A stretch of DNA of 7,900 nt from an archaeon (GCA_016550415.1 JABXGU010000075.1:1-7900), one strand, 5' to 3'. Positions 1-7,125 are shown, numbered from the stretch's first letter. Program-made: numbers and translations. The notes: generated by a model not told the origin, from the letters alone.

Positions 1-2
1 TG

Positions 3-56
3 CTCCAATCTGCAATTGACAAGGCTGTCGAACTTACCATCAAGAGTGGAATGTAA
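3..56 (+). CDS. C-terminal end of a gene cut by the window edge
   Basis: Reading from base 3 gives 17 residues, LQSAIDKAVELTIKSGM, then TAA at 54-56. The mix of hydrophobic and charged residues in an amphipathic pattern looks like the C-terminal helix of a soluble protein. Another frame stays open from base 1 to a stop at 91-93, but its peptide is rich in Arg, Cys and Ser and looks less natural. The product cannot be identified from so few residues. The membrane protein gene starts 109 bases after this stop. Confidence 0.4.
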   Translation, partial: LQSAIDKAVELTIKSGM

Positions 57-165
57 GAGAAAAATGCAAATAAATTGGGCAAAATATGCTTAAAAAGAAG
101 GATACGTAAATCTTATTCGACCTTCTCACACTAATATCGGAACATTCACTCTTGGTTGTGAAAAT

Positions 166-744
166 ATGGGTGATGGCAAAACATCAAAACAGATGGTAAA
201 TTGGGACCGTATTTTCGGTGGAATCGCTTCAGCCACCTTCGCATTACAACTAGTATCTGTGATGATTCTAATAGCAGCAGGAATAGTATTCCTGATGATG
301 ATAACTGGTTTATTCACTTTCTTCATGACAAACGTTGACTTCCTCATACTTCTAGTGCTAATTGTAGGCGGAATCTCCTTCTTAATTTTCATCGGACTTC
401 TTGGTTTCTTTCTTAACACCCACATTCGAATTCGGAAATTCCTTATTGGCCGCGGAGTCGGTGACATCGATGCTGACAGCCGTGCTACTAAGACCATTCT
501 AGGTATGTTCGCTGTTTCAATTATTTTCGTGCTTTCTGCAGGGGTATATGGTTTCTATTTGATATGGAAATACTTTCTAGACCCTTGGGGTGCAGGCTTT
601 CTAGCTAGTTACGGACTAGTAGGCAACTTCATTTATGAATGGGGTATGCTTATCGTGTTTCTTAGTGTTGGAGTAATTTTTGTATGCATAATTATGCAAT
701 TACTTACAGCTGTTGTAAACCGTATTACTTACCGTCTCGTATAG
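166..744 (+). CDS. Small four-helix integral membrane protein, function unknown
   Basis: The product has 192 residues. A short polar N-terminus (about 1-16) is followed by four strongly hydrophobic segments at about 29-53, 58-83, 111-134 and 160-184. A basic and acidic loop at about 86-109, containing RIRKF and GDIDADSR, lies between helices 2 and 3 and is probably cytoplasmic. The pattern suggests two helical hairpins. I see no catalytic motif, metal site or transporter signature and do not recognise the family. The ATG at 166 is chosen because it precedes the first helix with a short charged lead; its Shine-Dalgarno site is poor (GGTTGTG a few bases upstream). Met10 at 193 is a possible alternative start. 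It is transcribed alone, convergent with the radical SAM gene, 114 bases from that gene's stop. Being a real membrane protein is fairly sure; any role would be a guess. Confidence 0.8.
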   Translation: MGDGKTSKQMVNWDRIFGGIASATFALQLVSVMILIAAGIVFLMMITGLFTFFMTNVDFLILLVLIVGGISFLIFIGLLGFFLNTHIRIRKFLIGRGVGDIDADSRATKTILGMFAVSIIFVLSAGVYGFYLIWKYFLDPWGAGFLASYGLVGNFIYEWGMLIVFLSVGVIFVCIIMQLLTAVVNRITYRLV

Positions 745-745
745 A

Positions 746-810
746 GTGTCAAAAATAAGACCAAACAGAAGATTGCTGAATTATACCAATCTATTGCTAC
801 TAAAAAGTAA
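746..810 (-). terminator. Possible U-tract terminators of the radical SAM gene
   Basis: Read on the minus strand, the spacer beyond the radical SAM stop has two runs of five T, at 802-806 and 751-755. Archaeal termination commonly uses U-rich tracts with or without a hairpin. A 6-bp inverted repeat (AGATTG at 770-775, CAATCT at 787-792) lies between the two runs. On the plus strand, a TTTTT at 869-873, just inside the end of the radical SAM gene, could serve the membrane protein gene. This rests on sequence appearance only. Confidence 0.3.
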
Positions 811-858
811 TTCACCATAGAGCCTATCACTCAATAGAAGATTGGGTAACAAGTTCTT

Positions 859-1650
859 CTAAGAAGGATTTTTGAAGAAAGCTTGAACATCTAATCCAGC
901 AGCATCAAGCCGGCTTAGGGTAGATGGATATGGATCACAGACTTCCTCCTCCAAGTTGGCAGCAAGTTTTGGGTCTATTCCATTCAGTTTCTTTATGAGA
1001 AGTTTACGTTCATCCGGGGACATAAGTCGGGAATCTGTCATGGCAGCTACATGAAAACTGACATCCGCTTCCTTAAGATATTCAATGGCTTGAAAGGGTA
1101 ATAGATAATGTTCCCCAAGTGCACCTGTACGTTGTTGAAAGCCTTCAGGAGTTGCAGCTTTCAGACTGACACGGACATGCACCTTGTTGAAGGGAGCGAT
1201 ATTTTGAACATAACCAGCATCAGCACCAAAGAGAATACCATTGGTTTCAAGCATGAATACTTCAAAGGGAGAATCTTCAACAAGGGGAAGAACCTGTAGC
1301 AAATGCTCTTTACATAATGTTGGTTCGGCACCAGAAATCCTAGCTTTCTTTATCCCTTTTCGCTTAGAAGACTGGATTAATGTATCAACCAGTGCCCCTG
1401 GTGTATAGAAGCGCCCACGTTTTTCCGGATATTCTCGTGAATCATCGACCCAACAGAATATGCACCTAAGCGGACAACCTACAGCGTATGCTGTAGCAAT
1501 TCCACCATAAACACCTGCGATATAGACATTTGTGTATTTACGTGCAGTATCCGATAGGCGACAGACAATGCTTTGGAGTGTCTTTACTAGCTCAAGTGAA
1601 TTATAAGGTGGAGTGGAGGGAGTCACAAGACGGGGGAACTTATCTATCAT
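859..1650 (-). CDS. Radical SAM superfamily enzyme of unknown substrate
   Basis: Radical SAM enzymes bind a 4Fe-4S cluster through three cysteines and cleave S-adenosylmethionine to start radical chemistry. Counting from a TTG at 1668, the protein has 269 residues with C65-PLR-C69-IF-C72, the canonical CX3CX2C motif, followed by Trp73. Next come SGAEPTL at 112-118, in the place of the usual GGEP SAM-contacting motif, and the core strands around FMLETNG and VHVRVSLKA. The style recalls small archaeal radical SAM proteins of unknown function (COG5014 or COG2100 type) and activating enzymes, but I cannot name a substrate. There is no extra cysteine cluster at the C-terminus that would suggest a SPASM domain. 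I prefer the ATG at 1650 (263 residues). The TTG at 1668 sits directly against an AGGTAGG with no spacing, and six fewer residues costs no domain. It lies 109 bases downstream of the 183-residue gene and could share its transcript. Confidence 0.85.
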   Translation of the reverse strand: MIDKFPRLVTPSTPPYNSLELVKTLQSIVCRLSDTARKYTNVYIAGVYGGIATAYAVGCPLRCIFCWVDDSREYPEKRGRFYTPGALVDTLIQSSKRKGIKKARISGAEPTLCKEHLLQVLPLVEDSPFEVFMLETNGILFGADAGYVQNIAPFNKVHVRVSLKAATPEGFQQRTGALGEHYLLPFQAIEYLKEADVSFHVAAMTDSRLMSPDERKLLIKKLNGIDPKLAANLEEEVCDPYPSTLSRLDAAGLDVQAFFKNPS

Positions 1651-1759
1651 TAGGTAATTAGAATTCAACCTACCTACAAAAACTTGTAGTGTGATTTGAG
1701 AAATCCAAAGAGTGGAGGAGACGCCTGTTAGAAAATTGAAGTCTTAAGAAAAAGGCGAG

Positions 1760-2311
1760 TTATTGGGAATTTGATTTGATAATTTGAAGAGGAAGAAGAA
1801 GAGAAACATCAGTAAAAGCCTCTGGACGTTTAAGAAGACGCGTTATAAATCGTGTGAAAAGACGAGGATCATCCGAACAGGCAGCGGCAAAACCTATGGG
1901 ACTAATGCCAGCTACTTGATAACATTCAGCAGCGGCTAATAGGGCAAAATCTTCATCTTGGCGTGACAATAAATTATTGGTATTTGTATTGGAGGACCCG
2001 GTTTCAGCGATAAAGAGAGCACCAGCAGAGAGACCACGACTTTTACTTCTACTGAGTAAAGCGAATAACGGTGATGTGGGAACAAGAGGTGTTCCTTTTG
2101 GAGTGCGCACTTCCTCGATGATAGTTTTAATCAGCCAGTTGTCATGAAGACGAAAGAGTGTAAGGAGCTGGTCAATGAAAGGAACACCGACCCTATGACT
2201 TCTTGGGCTTAAGATGGTTTCAGCATCCTGAAACTCTATTGCGACGCGAACCTCTTTTCCCTCTGCATCACCACGGACGATTACTATCCAAGCACTAATT
2301 TTCTCTTCCAA
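1760..2311 (-). CDS. Hypothetical 183-residue soluble protein with TTG start
   Basis: I do not recognise the family. The protein opens with a beta-like segment (ISAWIVIVRG, then EVRVAIEF). A mixed region of strands and helices follows, then a Ser/Asn/Thr-rich stretch (GSSNTNTNN at about 106-114) that looks like a loop. The C-terminal half is Ala/Leu-rich and helical and contains DDPRLFTRFITRLLKRPEAF. There is no signal peptide, membrane helix, cysteine cluster or nucleotide-binding loop. Start choice: the reading frame contains no methionine codon after the first position, and a TAA closes the frame five codons upstream. A Shine-Dalgarno AAGGAG (2321-2326) lies 9 bases before the TTG at 2309-2311. 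An ATG at 2314-2316 is out of frame. The gene sits 115 bases downstream of the substrate-binding protein gene and 109 bases upstream of the radical SAM ATG, all on one strand, so co-transcription is possible but unproven. Confidence 0.72.
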   Translation of the reverse strand: MEEKISAWIVIVRGDAEGKEVRVAIEFQDAETILSPRSHRVGVPFIDQLLTLFRLHDNWLIKTIIEEVRTPKGTPLVPTSPLFALLSRSKSRGLSAGALFIAETGSSNTNTNNLLSRQDEDFALLAAAECYQVAGISPIGFAAACSDDPRLFTRFITRLLKRPEAFTDVSLLLPLQIIKSNSQ

Positions 2312-2320
2312 AGCATCGGC

Positions 2321-2326
2321 TCCTTA
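2321..2326 (-). promoter_or_regulatory. Ribosome binding site that fixes a TTG start
   Basis: On the minus strand this reads AAGGAG, with eight bases before the TTG start of the 183-residue gene. It complements the 3' end of archaeal 16S rRNA and is the main support for non-ATG initiation here. Confidence 0.6.
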
Positions 2327-2408
2327 TCTCTCACTGATGAAACTGGAAGAACGTCAACTAGGCGACATTCCTCCGTTAGATGAGAGGGGAATTGTTCCTA
2401 TAATAATC

Positions 2409-2427
2409 ATTCAAGTAAGCCTTGAAT
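2409..2427 (-). terminator. Hairpin at the stop codon of the substrate-binding protein gene
   Basis: There is a perfect 7-bp inverted repeat (ATTCAAG at 2409-2415, CTTGAAT at 2421-2427) with a 5-base loop. It overlaps the end of the TAA stop codon. On the minus strand it is followed by an AT-rich stretch, GATTATTATAG. This could end the transcript of the gene, or slow processing between it and the gene below. The T-tract is interrupted, so confidence is low. The same AT-rich stretch could instead act as a TATA element for the 183-residue gene. Confidence 0.35.
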
Positions 2428-4358
2428 TAGTCAGGGACAAGACCATGAGGAGTCCGGCGAAGGTACCAGATTGCACCTATAGAAGTTACGACGACGATGA
2501 ATAATCCACCTGAAAGCCATACAAAGAATTCCACATCAATCGAAATGGGTATTTCACGAGTACCAGGAATCCCATAATGGTATTGGGGATAGTATTCTAA
2601 GTATACAAGACCAGGTTCAGGTTGTTTGATAAAACGGAATGGACCTGTTCCCACAGGACGCGGGTTAGTAAAATCGCCAGGGAGAATGATACCCTCCCAG
2701 ATGTGCTGAGGTAGAATAATTTGATCGGTGATTTCGAAGAGGGCTAGGTACCCGTTAAGTGGAGTGTGTATTACAACTGTGACATTGCTTAAAACGTCAA
2801 TACTTGAAAATTCAAGATGTGGTGCCGGATAATATTCTGGAAGGTCATTGATGTAATGGTAGGTGAAGTTGACATCGTATGCGGTGAAGGGTGCCTCATC
2901 ATGCCAAGTAACATTGTTTAGTAGGCTAAATGTTATCTTCAATCCTTCCCCTTCAGGTTCCACTAGCCAACTCTTAGCCAAATTGGGAACAGCTTCTGCG
3001 GTATATGGGTTCCTGTCAATAAGACGGGAATAGATGGAGTTTAGTATGATCCAGGATTCATCACTTACAGCTAAGACCGGGTTTAGACTTTCTGGAATAT
3101 CATTTATTCCAAATTCCAATGTGCCACCTACACCACTGACTGGATTACGACCGGGTTGATCTCCTGCCAAACGAACTTGTATAAGAGACCAAGGATTTGA
3201 AGCACCTATACCAGGCGCGTTTATCCAGTTATCATATTGATCGGTTCTTTGTGCAGTATATTGATACTTTGTACAGAGGGGAATCAAGGGCTGGTTTTCT
3301 GCGATGGCAATTTGTATATCAGAAACTACTTCCTTGAAGGAGCCATAATCAATGGTCGTGTTAAGTGATTCGAGGAGTGCATCCACGGTTTCATTGTTGA
3401 AATTCATGATATTGGTGGTTGGTATGTTCCAAGAATAGAACAAATCTGAAAGGTAAGATAGGGAACGATCTGGAATGTAAAAAGGAAGGAGAGCAAGGTG
3501 ATAGGCACGACCTCCCCAATGTGTGTAGTACCAAAGGGTAGTCTCTGATACTGGATAGATGTTATAATCGAATCCCAGACTGCCAAGTGTCTCACCAATA
3601 AACTCAGCCATCGTGGTAGTGTTAGTTCCAATCTTGTTGAGCATAATATACTTTGGATCCATAGGAGAATAATACAGACGAAGCGACACCTCCTCGTCAT
3701 TTGGCGCATCACGAACGCCATCGCCGTTAAAATCGGTAAATCCTGCAGCTTCTAAGAGGGCAATAGCACCGTCGACATCCCCTCCCCGATAATCAGTGGG
3801 AAGATCTGACTCATGCCACTCTTCAAGATATGAGGGAACAACATGATCGAGAGCCACACCCATTGATCCAAAGCATGTCTCAGCTAATTCGTATTTATCG
3901 ATAGCCATAGCGACTGCCTGACGTAAAGCAAGATAATTAAATGGAAATCCTGTATAGCCCTCTGGTCCATGAATAGGCTCACCTATGAAGAAAGGGTCTT
4001 CATGAGTACTACAAGCTAAGCCCCAGAAGGCATCTGCTTCCCATTCGTCAACTTGAATATCAGAATGCGTTTCAGGTGTAACAGGTTGGTTGCCTATATC
4101 GATTAATCCATCGAGGAGCGCAGACCATTGAGTTTCAGCACCATGATAAAGACTGAATACTACTTCGTCAATATAGGGTCCGTGATAATCAAAGGAAAGA
4201 TATTCGAACTGTTGAGGAAGTGCAAGATTGGCTGTTGGGGAAAAATAGACTCCAGCCAGGAAAAAACCGCATAATACCAAGCAAGCAACTTGATAGAGCC
4301 TAATATTAAATCGGTTAAATCTTAATCCAGAATTTCGAAATATATTAGATGAAGACAT
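2427..4358 (-). CDS. ABC transporter substrate-binding protein, family 5, with swapped half-domains
   Basis: Family 5 proteins (DppA, OppA type) capture peptides or other small solutes outside the cell for ABC import. The 643-residue product has a hydrophobic segment at about 22-39, acting as signal or anchor, and a C-terminal membrane helix at about 611-633 followed by a basic tail (LRRTPHGLVPD). Between them the order of the family 5 domain is unusual. Residues about 56-400 match the part that is normally C-terminal: GPYIDEVVFSLY, LLDGLIDIG, LRQAVAMAIDKYELA, ALLEAAGF, then DFNGDGVRD at 209-217. The part that is normally N-terminal starts only at G411: GGTLEFGI, SLNPVLA, VPNLAKSWLVEPEG, VTWHDEAPFTAYDVNFTYHY, ILPQHIWEG and PVGTGPFRF. 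No missing N-terminal half can sit upstream, since a divergent gene starts 189 bases away. ATG at 4358 has only a weak GGAAG site. No permease or ATPase gene is adjacent, so this is an orphan binding protein. Family assignment is firm; the substrate is unknown. Confidence 0.9.
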   Translation of the reverse strand: MSSSNIFRNSGLRFNRFNIRLYQVACLVLCGFFLAGVYFSPTANLALPQQFEYLSFDYHGPYIDEVVFSLYHGAETQWSALLDGLIDIGNQPVTPETHSDIQVDEWEADAFWGLACSTHEDPFFIGEPIHGPEGYTGFPFNYLALRQAVAMAIDKYELAETCFGSMGVALDHVVPSYLEEWHESDLPTDYRGGDVDGAIALLEAAGFTDFNGDGVRDAPNDEEVSLRLYYSPMDPKYIMLNKIGTNTTTMAEFIGETLGSLGFDYNIYPVSETTLWYYTHWGGRAYHLALLPFYIPDRSLSYLSDLFYSWNIPTTNIMNFNNETVDALLESLNTTIDYGSFKEVVSDIQIAIAENQPLIPLCTKYQYTAQRTDQYDNWINAPGIGASNPWSLIQVRLAGDQPGRNPVSGVGGTLEFGINDIPESLNPVLAVSDESWIILNSIYSRLIDRNPYTAEAVPNLAKSWLVEPEGEGLKITFSLLNNVTWHDEAPFTAYDVNFTYHYINDLPEYYPAPHLEFSSIDVLSNVTVVIHTPLNGYLALFEITDQIILPQHIWEGIILPGDFTNPRPVGTGPFRFIKQPEPGLVYLEYYPQYHYGIPGTREIPISIDVEFFVWLSGGLFIVVVTSIGAIWYLRRTPHGLVPD

Positions 4359-4547
4359 TTTTCTTGACTTCCGAGGAGGAGATTGGAATATGATAGGGAT
4401 ATTAAAGAGAATAAAAGCATGCCGAAGATGGCAAGTCCCAAATATCGTAATCCAGTCATCAGACGTAAAGAATCTTACAAGTAATTAGTAGAAAAGAAAT
4501 TTCAAAATGGAAAACCTAACAGTGTAACCAATAGGAGTCTTCATTTA
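4359..4547. promoter_or_regulatory. Divergent promoter region
   Basis: This 189-base spacer must hold the start signals of the minus-strand substrate-binding protein gene and the plus-strand amidohydrolase gene. On the minus strand TTTAATAT at about 4398-4405 could be a TATA box giving a leader of about 15 bases, and CTTTTATT at about 4411-4419 is another candidate. No clear TATA box is visible for the plus-strand gene. The elements are read by eye and are weak. Confidence 0.35.
4390..4488 (+). CDS. Possible 32-codon small ORF with a strong ribosome binding site
   Basis: An ATG at 4390 is preceded by GAGGAGGA (4373-4380) with nine bases between, the longest Shine-Dalgarno match inside the window. 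The frame runs 32 codons to TAG at 4486-4488 and encodes a basic peptide that begins MIGILKRIKACRRWQVPNIV. It has no obvious domain, and its single short hydrophobic start is too small for a membrane helix. It lies 59 bases before the amidohydrolase ATG on the same strand, so it could be a leader peptide or small protein in that transcript. Against it: the purine-rich run may be chance, and the ORF covers the presumed promoter of the opposite gene. Confidence 0.25.
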   Translation: MIGILKRIKACRRWQVPNIVIQSSDVKNLTSN

Positions 4548-6107
4548 ATGTCAATCCAAATAGATCTTCTTGTTAAGAATGGACACATAATAACAATGGA
4601 TCCCAGTCAACAAACTGCTGAGGCCTTTGCGGTCAAAGCTGGAAGAATTCTTGCCATTGGCCCAAATAAAGACCTATCCAGACTGACCGGACAAGCCAAA
4701 CATGTACTTGACCTTCAGGGAGCAACAGTTGTACCTGGTTTCATTGATAGCCACACTCATTTAGCTGAGCTGGGTAATTCCCTGCAAAATCTTGACCTAA
4801 GTAGCACCTCCTCTGCAGAAGAGGTTCTAAATCTTGTCAAGACACAAATAGAAAAAATTGCACCTGGAGACCTTGTACTTGGTTTCAACTGGGATGAAAC
4901 TAGCTGGTCAACACACCGATATTTAACACTGAAGGATCTTGACCCCATTTCACCTCATAACCCGGTAGTCCTTATCAGAATCTGTGGACACCTAGCTTGT
5001 GTCAACACGATTGCACTTCAACAGTTAGATATTGATATTAATCATCCTGGTGTTGATAAGGACCCAACAACCGGAGAAGCAATAGGTGTTCTTCGTGATG
5101 TCCCTATAGATCCTCGAAGCCTACAACAAACAGAGGACATTTCAAATCAAGCTCTTCTAGCTGCATGCCGTTTCGCCAATAGTGTTGGCATTACCTCTGT
5201 TCATGAGAATCTGTATCGCCGTCAGCTCCCATTTATTTCAGAGTACTTGTCTCTTTGGCGTAAAAACCAACTTACCGTTAGAATCTATTGCAATCTGGAA
5301 GATAGGTTGCTAGACAATATAGCAGGACTTGGACTAACAACAGGTCTTGGTGACGAATACTTTCGATTTGGTGGTGTGAAAGTATTCATCGATGGATCGT
5401 TTGGTGCCCAAACTGCAGCCATCACTAAGCCATTCACTGACAAGCCTTCTACTAATGGAATCATCGTAAAAAATGAAGATGATTTCCGATTCATTTTAGA
5501 GACTGCTAATAAGCTGGGACTCCAAGTTAACACTCATGCGATTGGTGACCGCGCTATTGACCTGGCATTACGTTGCCACGAAATACAAAGTGGTTCAGAT
5601 ATTGTAAGTCAGCTTCGCCATAGCATCATCCACGCAGAAATGTTAACCACTCCACTAATAGAGAGAGTCAAAAAGATTGGAATATGGCTTTTGATGCAAC
5701 CTAACTTCGTTCACCGCTGGGGATTGCCAGGCGGAATGTATGAAATACGACTTGGACCAGAAAGAGCTAAGCAACTTAATAATTTCCGACGTATCCTAGA
5801 TGCAGGTATTCACATTGCCTTTGGTTCCGATTGCATGCCAATGAATCCCCTCTATGGAATATACTCAGCTGTTACACATCCCAACCCAGCTACTCGTCTT
5901 ACAACGGAGGAGGCTTTGCGCTGTTACACAATTGAGGCAGCCTATGCCAGCTTTGAAGAACAAGACAAGGGTAGCCTTTCACCGGGTAAACTAGCTGACT
6001 TCACTGTTCTTTCTGAGAACCCACTCACCGTAGAACCTAAAGAAATTCGACAAATCAGGGTAGAGAAGACCTTTCTTGGTGGAATTTCTGTCTATTCACG
6101 TGTCTAA
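4548..6107 (+). CDS. YtcJ-like metal-dependent amidohydrolase
   Basis: This is a member of the amidohydrolase superfamily (Amidohydro_3, COG1574), enzymes that hydrolyse amide-like bonds using metal in a TIM barrel. The 519 residues start with the small beta-sandwich strand typical of the family (VKNGHIITMDP). The first metal motif follows in PGFIDSHTHL with His69 and His71. Further likely metal or catalytic residues are Lys278 and Asp282 in GGVKVFIDGSFG, His330 in NTHAIGDRA, His362 in SIIHAEM and Asp428 in FGSDCMP. The tail (GSLSPGKLADFTVLSENPL) closes the beta-sandwich, so the protein is full length. There is no signal peptide, so it is cytoplasmic. The ATG at 4548 has AGGAG at 4533-4537. 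Substrates of YtcJ proteins are mostly unknown; a few act on N-substituted formamides or similar amides. It is divergent from the binding protein gene, so a role in using an imported amide or peptide is possible but inferred. Confidence 0.92.
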   Translation: MSIQIDLLVKNGHIITMDPSQQTAEAFAVKAGRILAIGPNKDLSRLTGQAKHVLDLQGATVVPGFIDSHTHLAELGNSLQNLDLSSTSSAEEVLNLVKTQIEKIAPGDLVLGFNWDETSWSTHRYLTLKDLDPISPHNPVVLIRICGHLACVNTIALQQLDIDINHPGVDKDPTTGEAIGVLRDVPIDPRSLQQTEDISNQALLAACRFANSVGITSVHENLYRRQLPFISEYLSLWRKNQLTVRIYCNLEDRLLDNIAGLGLTTGLGDEYFRFGGVKVFIDGSFGAQTAAITKPFTDKPSTNGIIVKNEDDFRFILETANKLGLQVNTHAIGDRAIDLALRCHEIQSGSDIVSQLRHSIIHAEMLTTPLIERVKKIGIWLLMQPNFVHRWGLPGGMYEIRLGPERAKQLNNFRRILDAGIHIAFGSDCMPMNPLYGIYSAVTHPNPATRLTTEEALRCYTIEAAYASFEEQDKGSLSPGKLADFTVLSENPLTVEPKEIRQIRVEKTFLGGISVYSRV

Positions 6108-7088
6108 TGGGCGCCTACGCATTAGAAACGCAGTTGTCTCTTGCAGACTAGGGAAAAGAGATTGAGTGGGCATTCTTGAGATACGAAGAGCGGCAACAGC
6201 AGATGCATAGACCGCTGAACGAGCAAGAGTTGCACCTGATAATACGCTTACAGCAAATCCTGCATTAAATGCATCACCAGCAGCTGTTGTATCCACAACC
6301 TTAACTTCAAAGGCAGGAATTTGCCGCTGATCCTCTTTAGTGACAAGTAGACATCCTTTGGCACCCATCTTCATTACGACTGTCTGTGCCCCGATTTCTA
6401 ACAGACGAAGGGCGCCTTTGCGAGGACTCCTTAGCCCAGTAAGATTGAGTACCTCAACTTCATTGGGAAAGAAGACATCTACAAATGGCAGAACTTCATG
6501 AAGTTCATCAACAGTCTTTTTTGTCCAGCCCGCAGGATCGCATCCAGTATCTAGGGAGGTAGTAATTCCTTGGTCATGAGCCTTCTTGAGTAACGATTTT
6601 GCGTTTTTCCCGCGTATCTGGTTGAGGAGATGATATCCTGCAAGGTGAAACCAACGGGGCGGCGGACTTGCACCTATACACGCCTCTAAGTCTTTTTGAG
6701 TGACAGAAGCATTGGTGCCCTGAAAGGTGACAAATGAGCGTTCACCATCCTCTCGAACGAAAGCTACACTAATTCCTGTGGACTGTTTTTCTATAAAATG
6801 AGTCCATTGAGTACTAACACCTACCTCACGGAATGCACGAACTACAATTTCACCAAACTGATCAACAGCTAAACGTCCAGCAAACCCAGAACTTGCACCC
6901 AGACTTGCTGCACAGAGTGCGAAATTCGCAGCAGAACCTGCTGCACGTAAGGTCACTTCAGGTACAACAATCTCTTGCCCAAAACGGGGAAGATGTTGGA
7001 TATGTGGCAAAACCAGTTCAACGTTCGCATCACCTGCAGCGACCAATTGGACTGCTGCTGGTGCCGCCGTGCCCATTTTTCTTGTCAT
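6096..7088 (-). CDS. PfkB-family sugar or nucleoside kinase
   Basis: Members of this ribokinase-like family transfer phosphate from ATP to the hydroxymethyl group of a sugar, nucleoside or related alcohol. The 330 residues contain the expected landmarks in order. The substrate-side GDANVE is at 19-24. The glycine-rich first signature is around 51-80 (G51, N55, then SLGASSGFAGRLAVDQFGE). FFPNEVE carries the NxxE magnesium motif at N209 and E212. The second signature DTTAAGDAFNAGF starts at 266, with the catalytic base Asp272. Length is normal for ribokinase or fructokinase. Motifs alone do not settle the substrate. The ATG at 7088 is used; Met5 at 7076 would be equally acceptable, and neither has a good Shine-Dalgarno site, which fits a short-leader transcript from the TATA-like element near 7129. 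The 3' end overlaps the convergent amidohydrolase gene by 12 bases. Confidence 0.92.
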   Translation of the reverse strand: MTRKMGTAAPAAVQLVAAGDANVELVLPHIQHLPRFGQEIVVPEVTLRAAGSAANFALCAASLGASSGFAGRLAVDQFGEIVVRAFREVGVSTQWTHFIEKQSTGISVAFVREDGERSFVTFQGTNASVTQKDLEACIGASPPPRWFHLAGYHLLNQIRGKNAKSLLKKAHDQGITTSLDTGCDPAGWTKKTVDELHEVLPFVDVFFPNEVEVLNLTGLRSPRKGALRLLEIGAQTVVMKMGAKGCLLVTKEDQRQIPAFEVKVVDTTAAGDAFNAGFAVSVLSGATLARSAVYASAVAALRISRMPTQSLFPSLQETTAFLMRRRPLDT

Positions 7089-7125
7089 ACATTTGCACCG
7101 GCATACTTAGTTTATCTATTTCTTC

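Noticed and set aside
1..93. Alternative open frame from base 1 to the stop at 91-93
   Set aside because: Its composition is less protein-like than the frame ending at 54-56, and no further evidence supports it.
126..497. Open frame on the minus strand opposite the membrane protein gene
   Set aside because: It mirrors a strongly hydrophobic coding sequence, and its Arg, Lys, Ile and Pro-rich product looks like an antisense shadow.
745..858. Direct repeat AGAAGATTG at 767-775 and 836-844
   Set aside because: Nine bases in an AT-rich spacer occur easily by chance, and there is no further copy or attachment-site context.
3404..3721. Minus-strand 105-residue frame inside the substrate-binding protein gene
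   Set aside because: It lies fully inside a well-supported gene in another frame, and its Cys, Leu and Arg-rich product matches no family; it does not indicate a frameshift.
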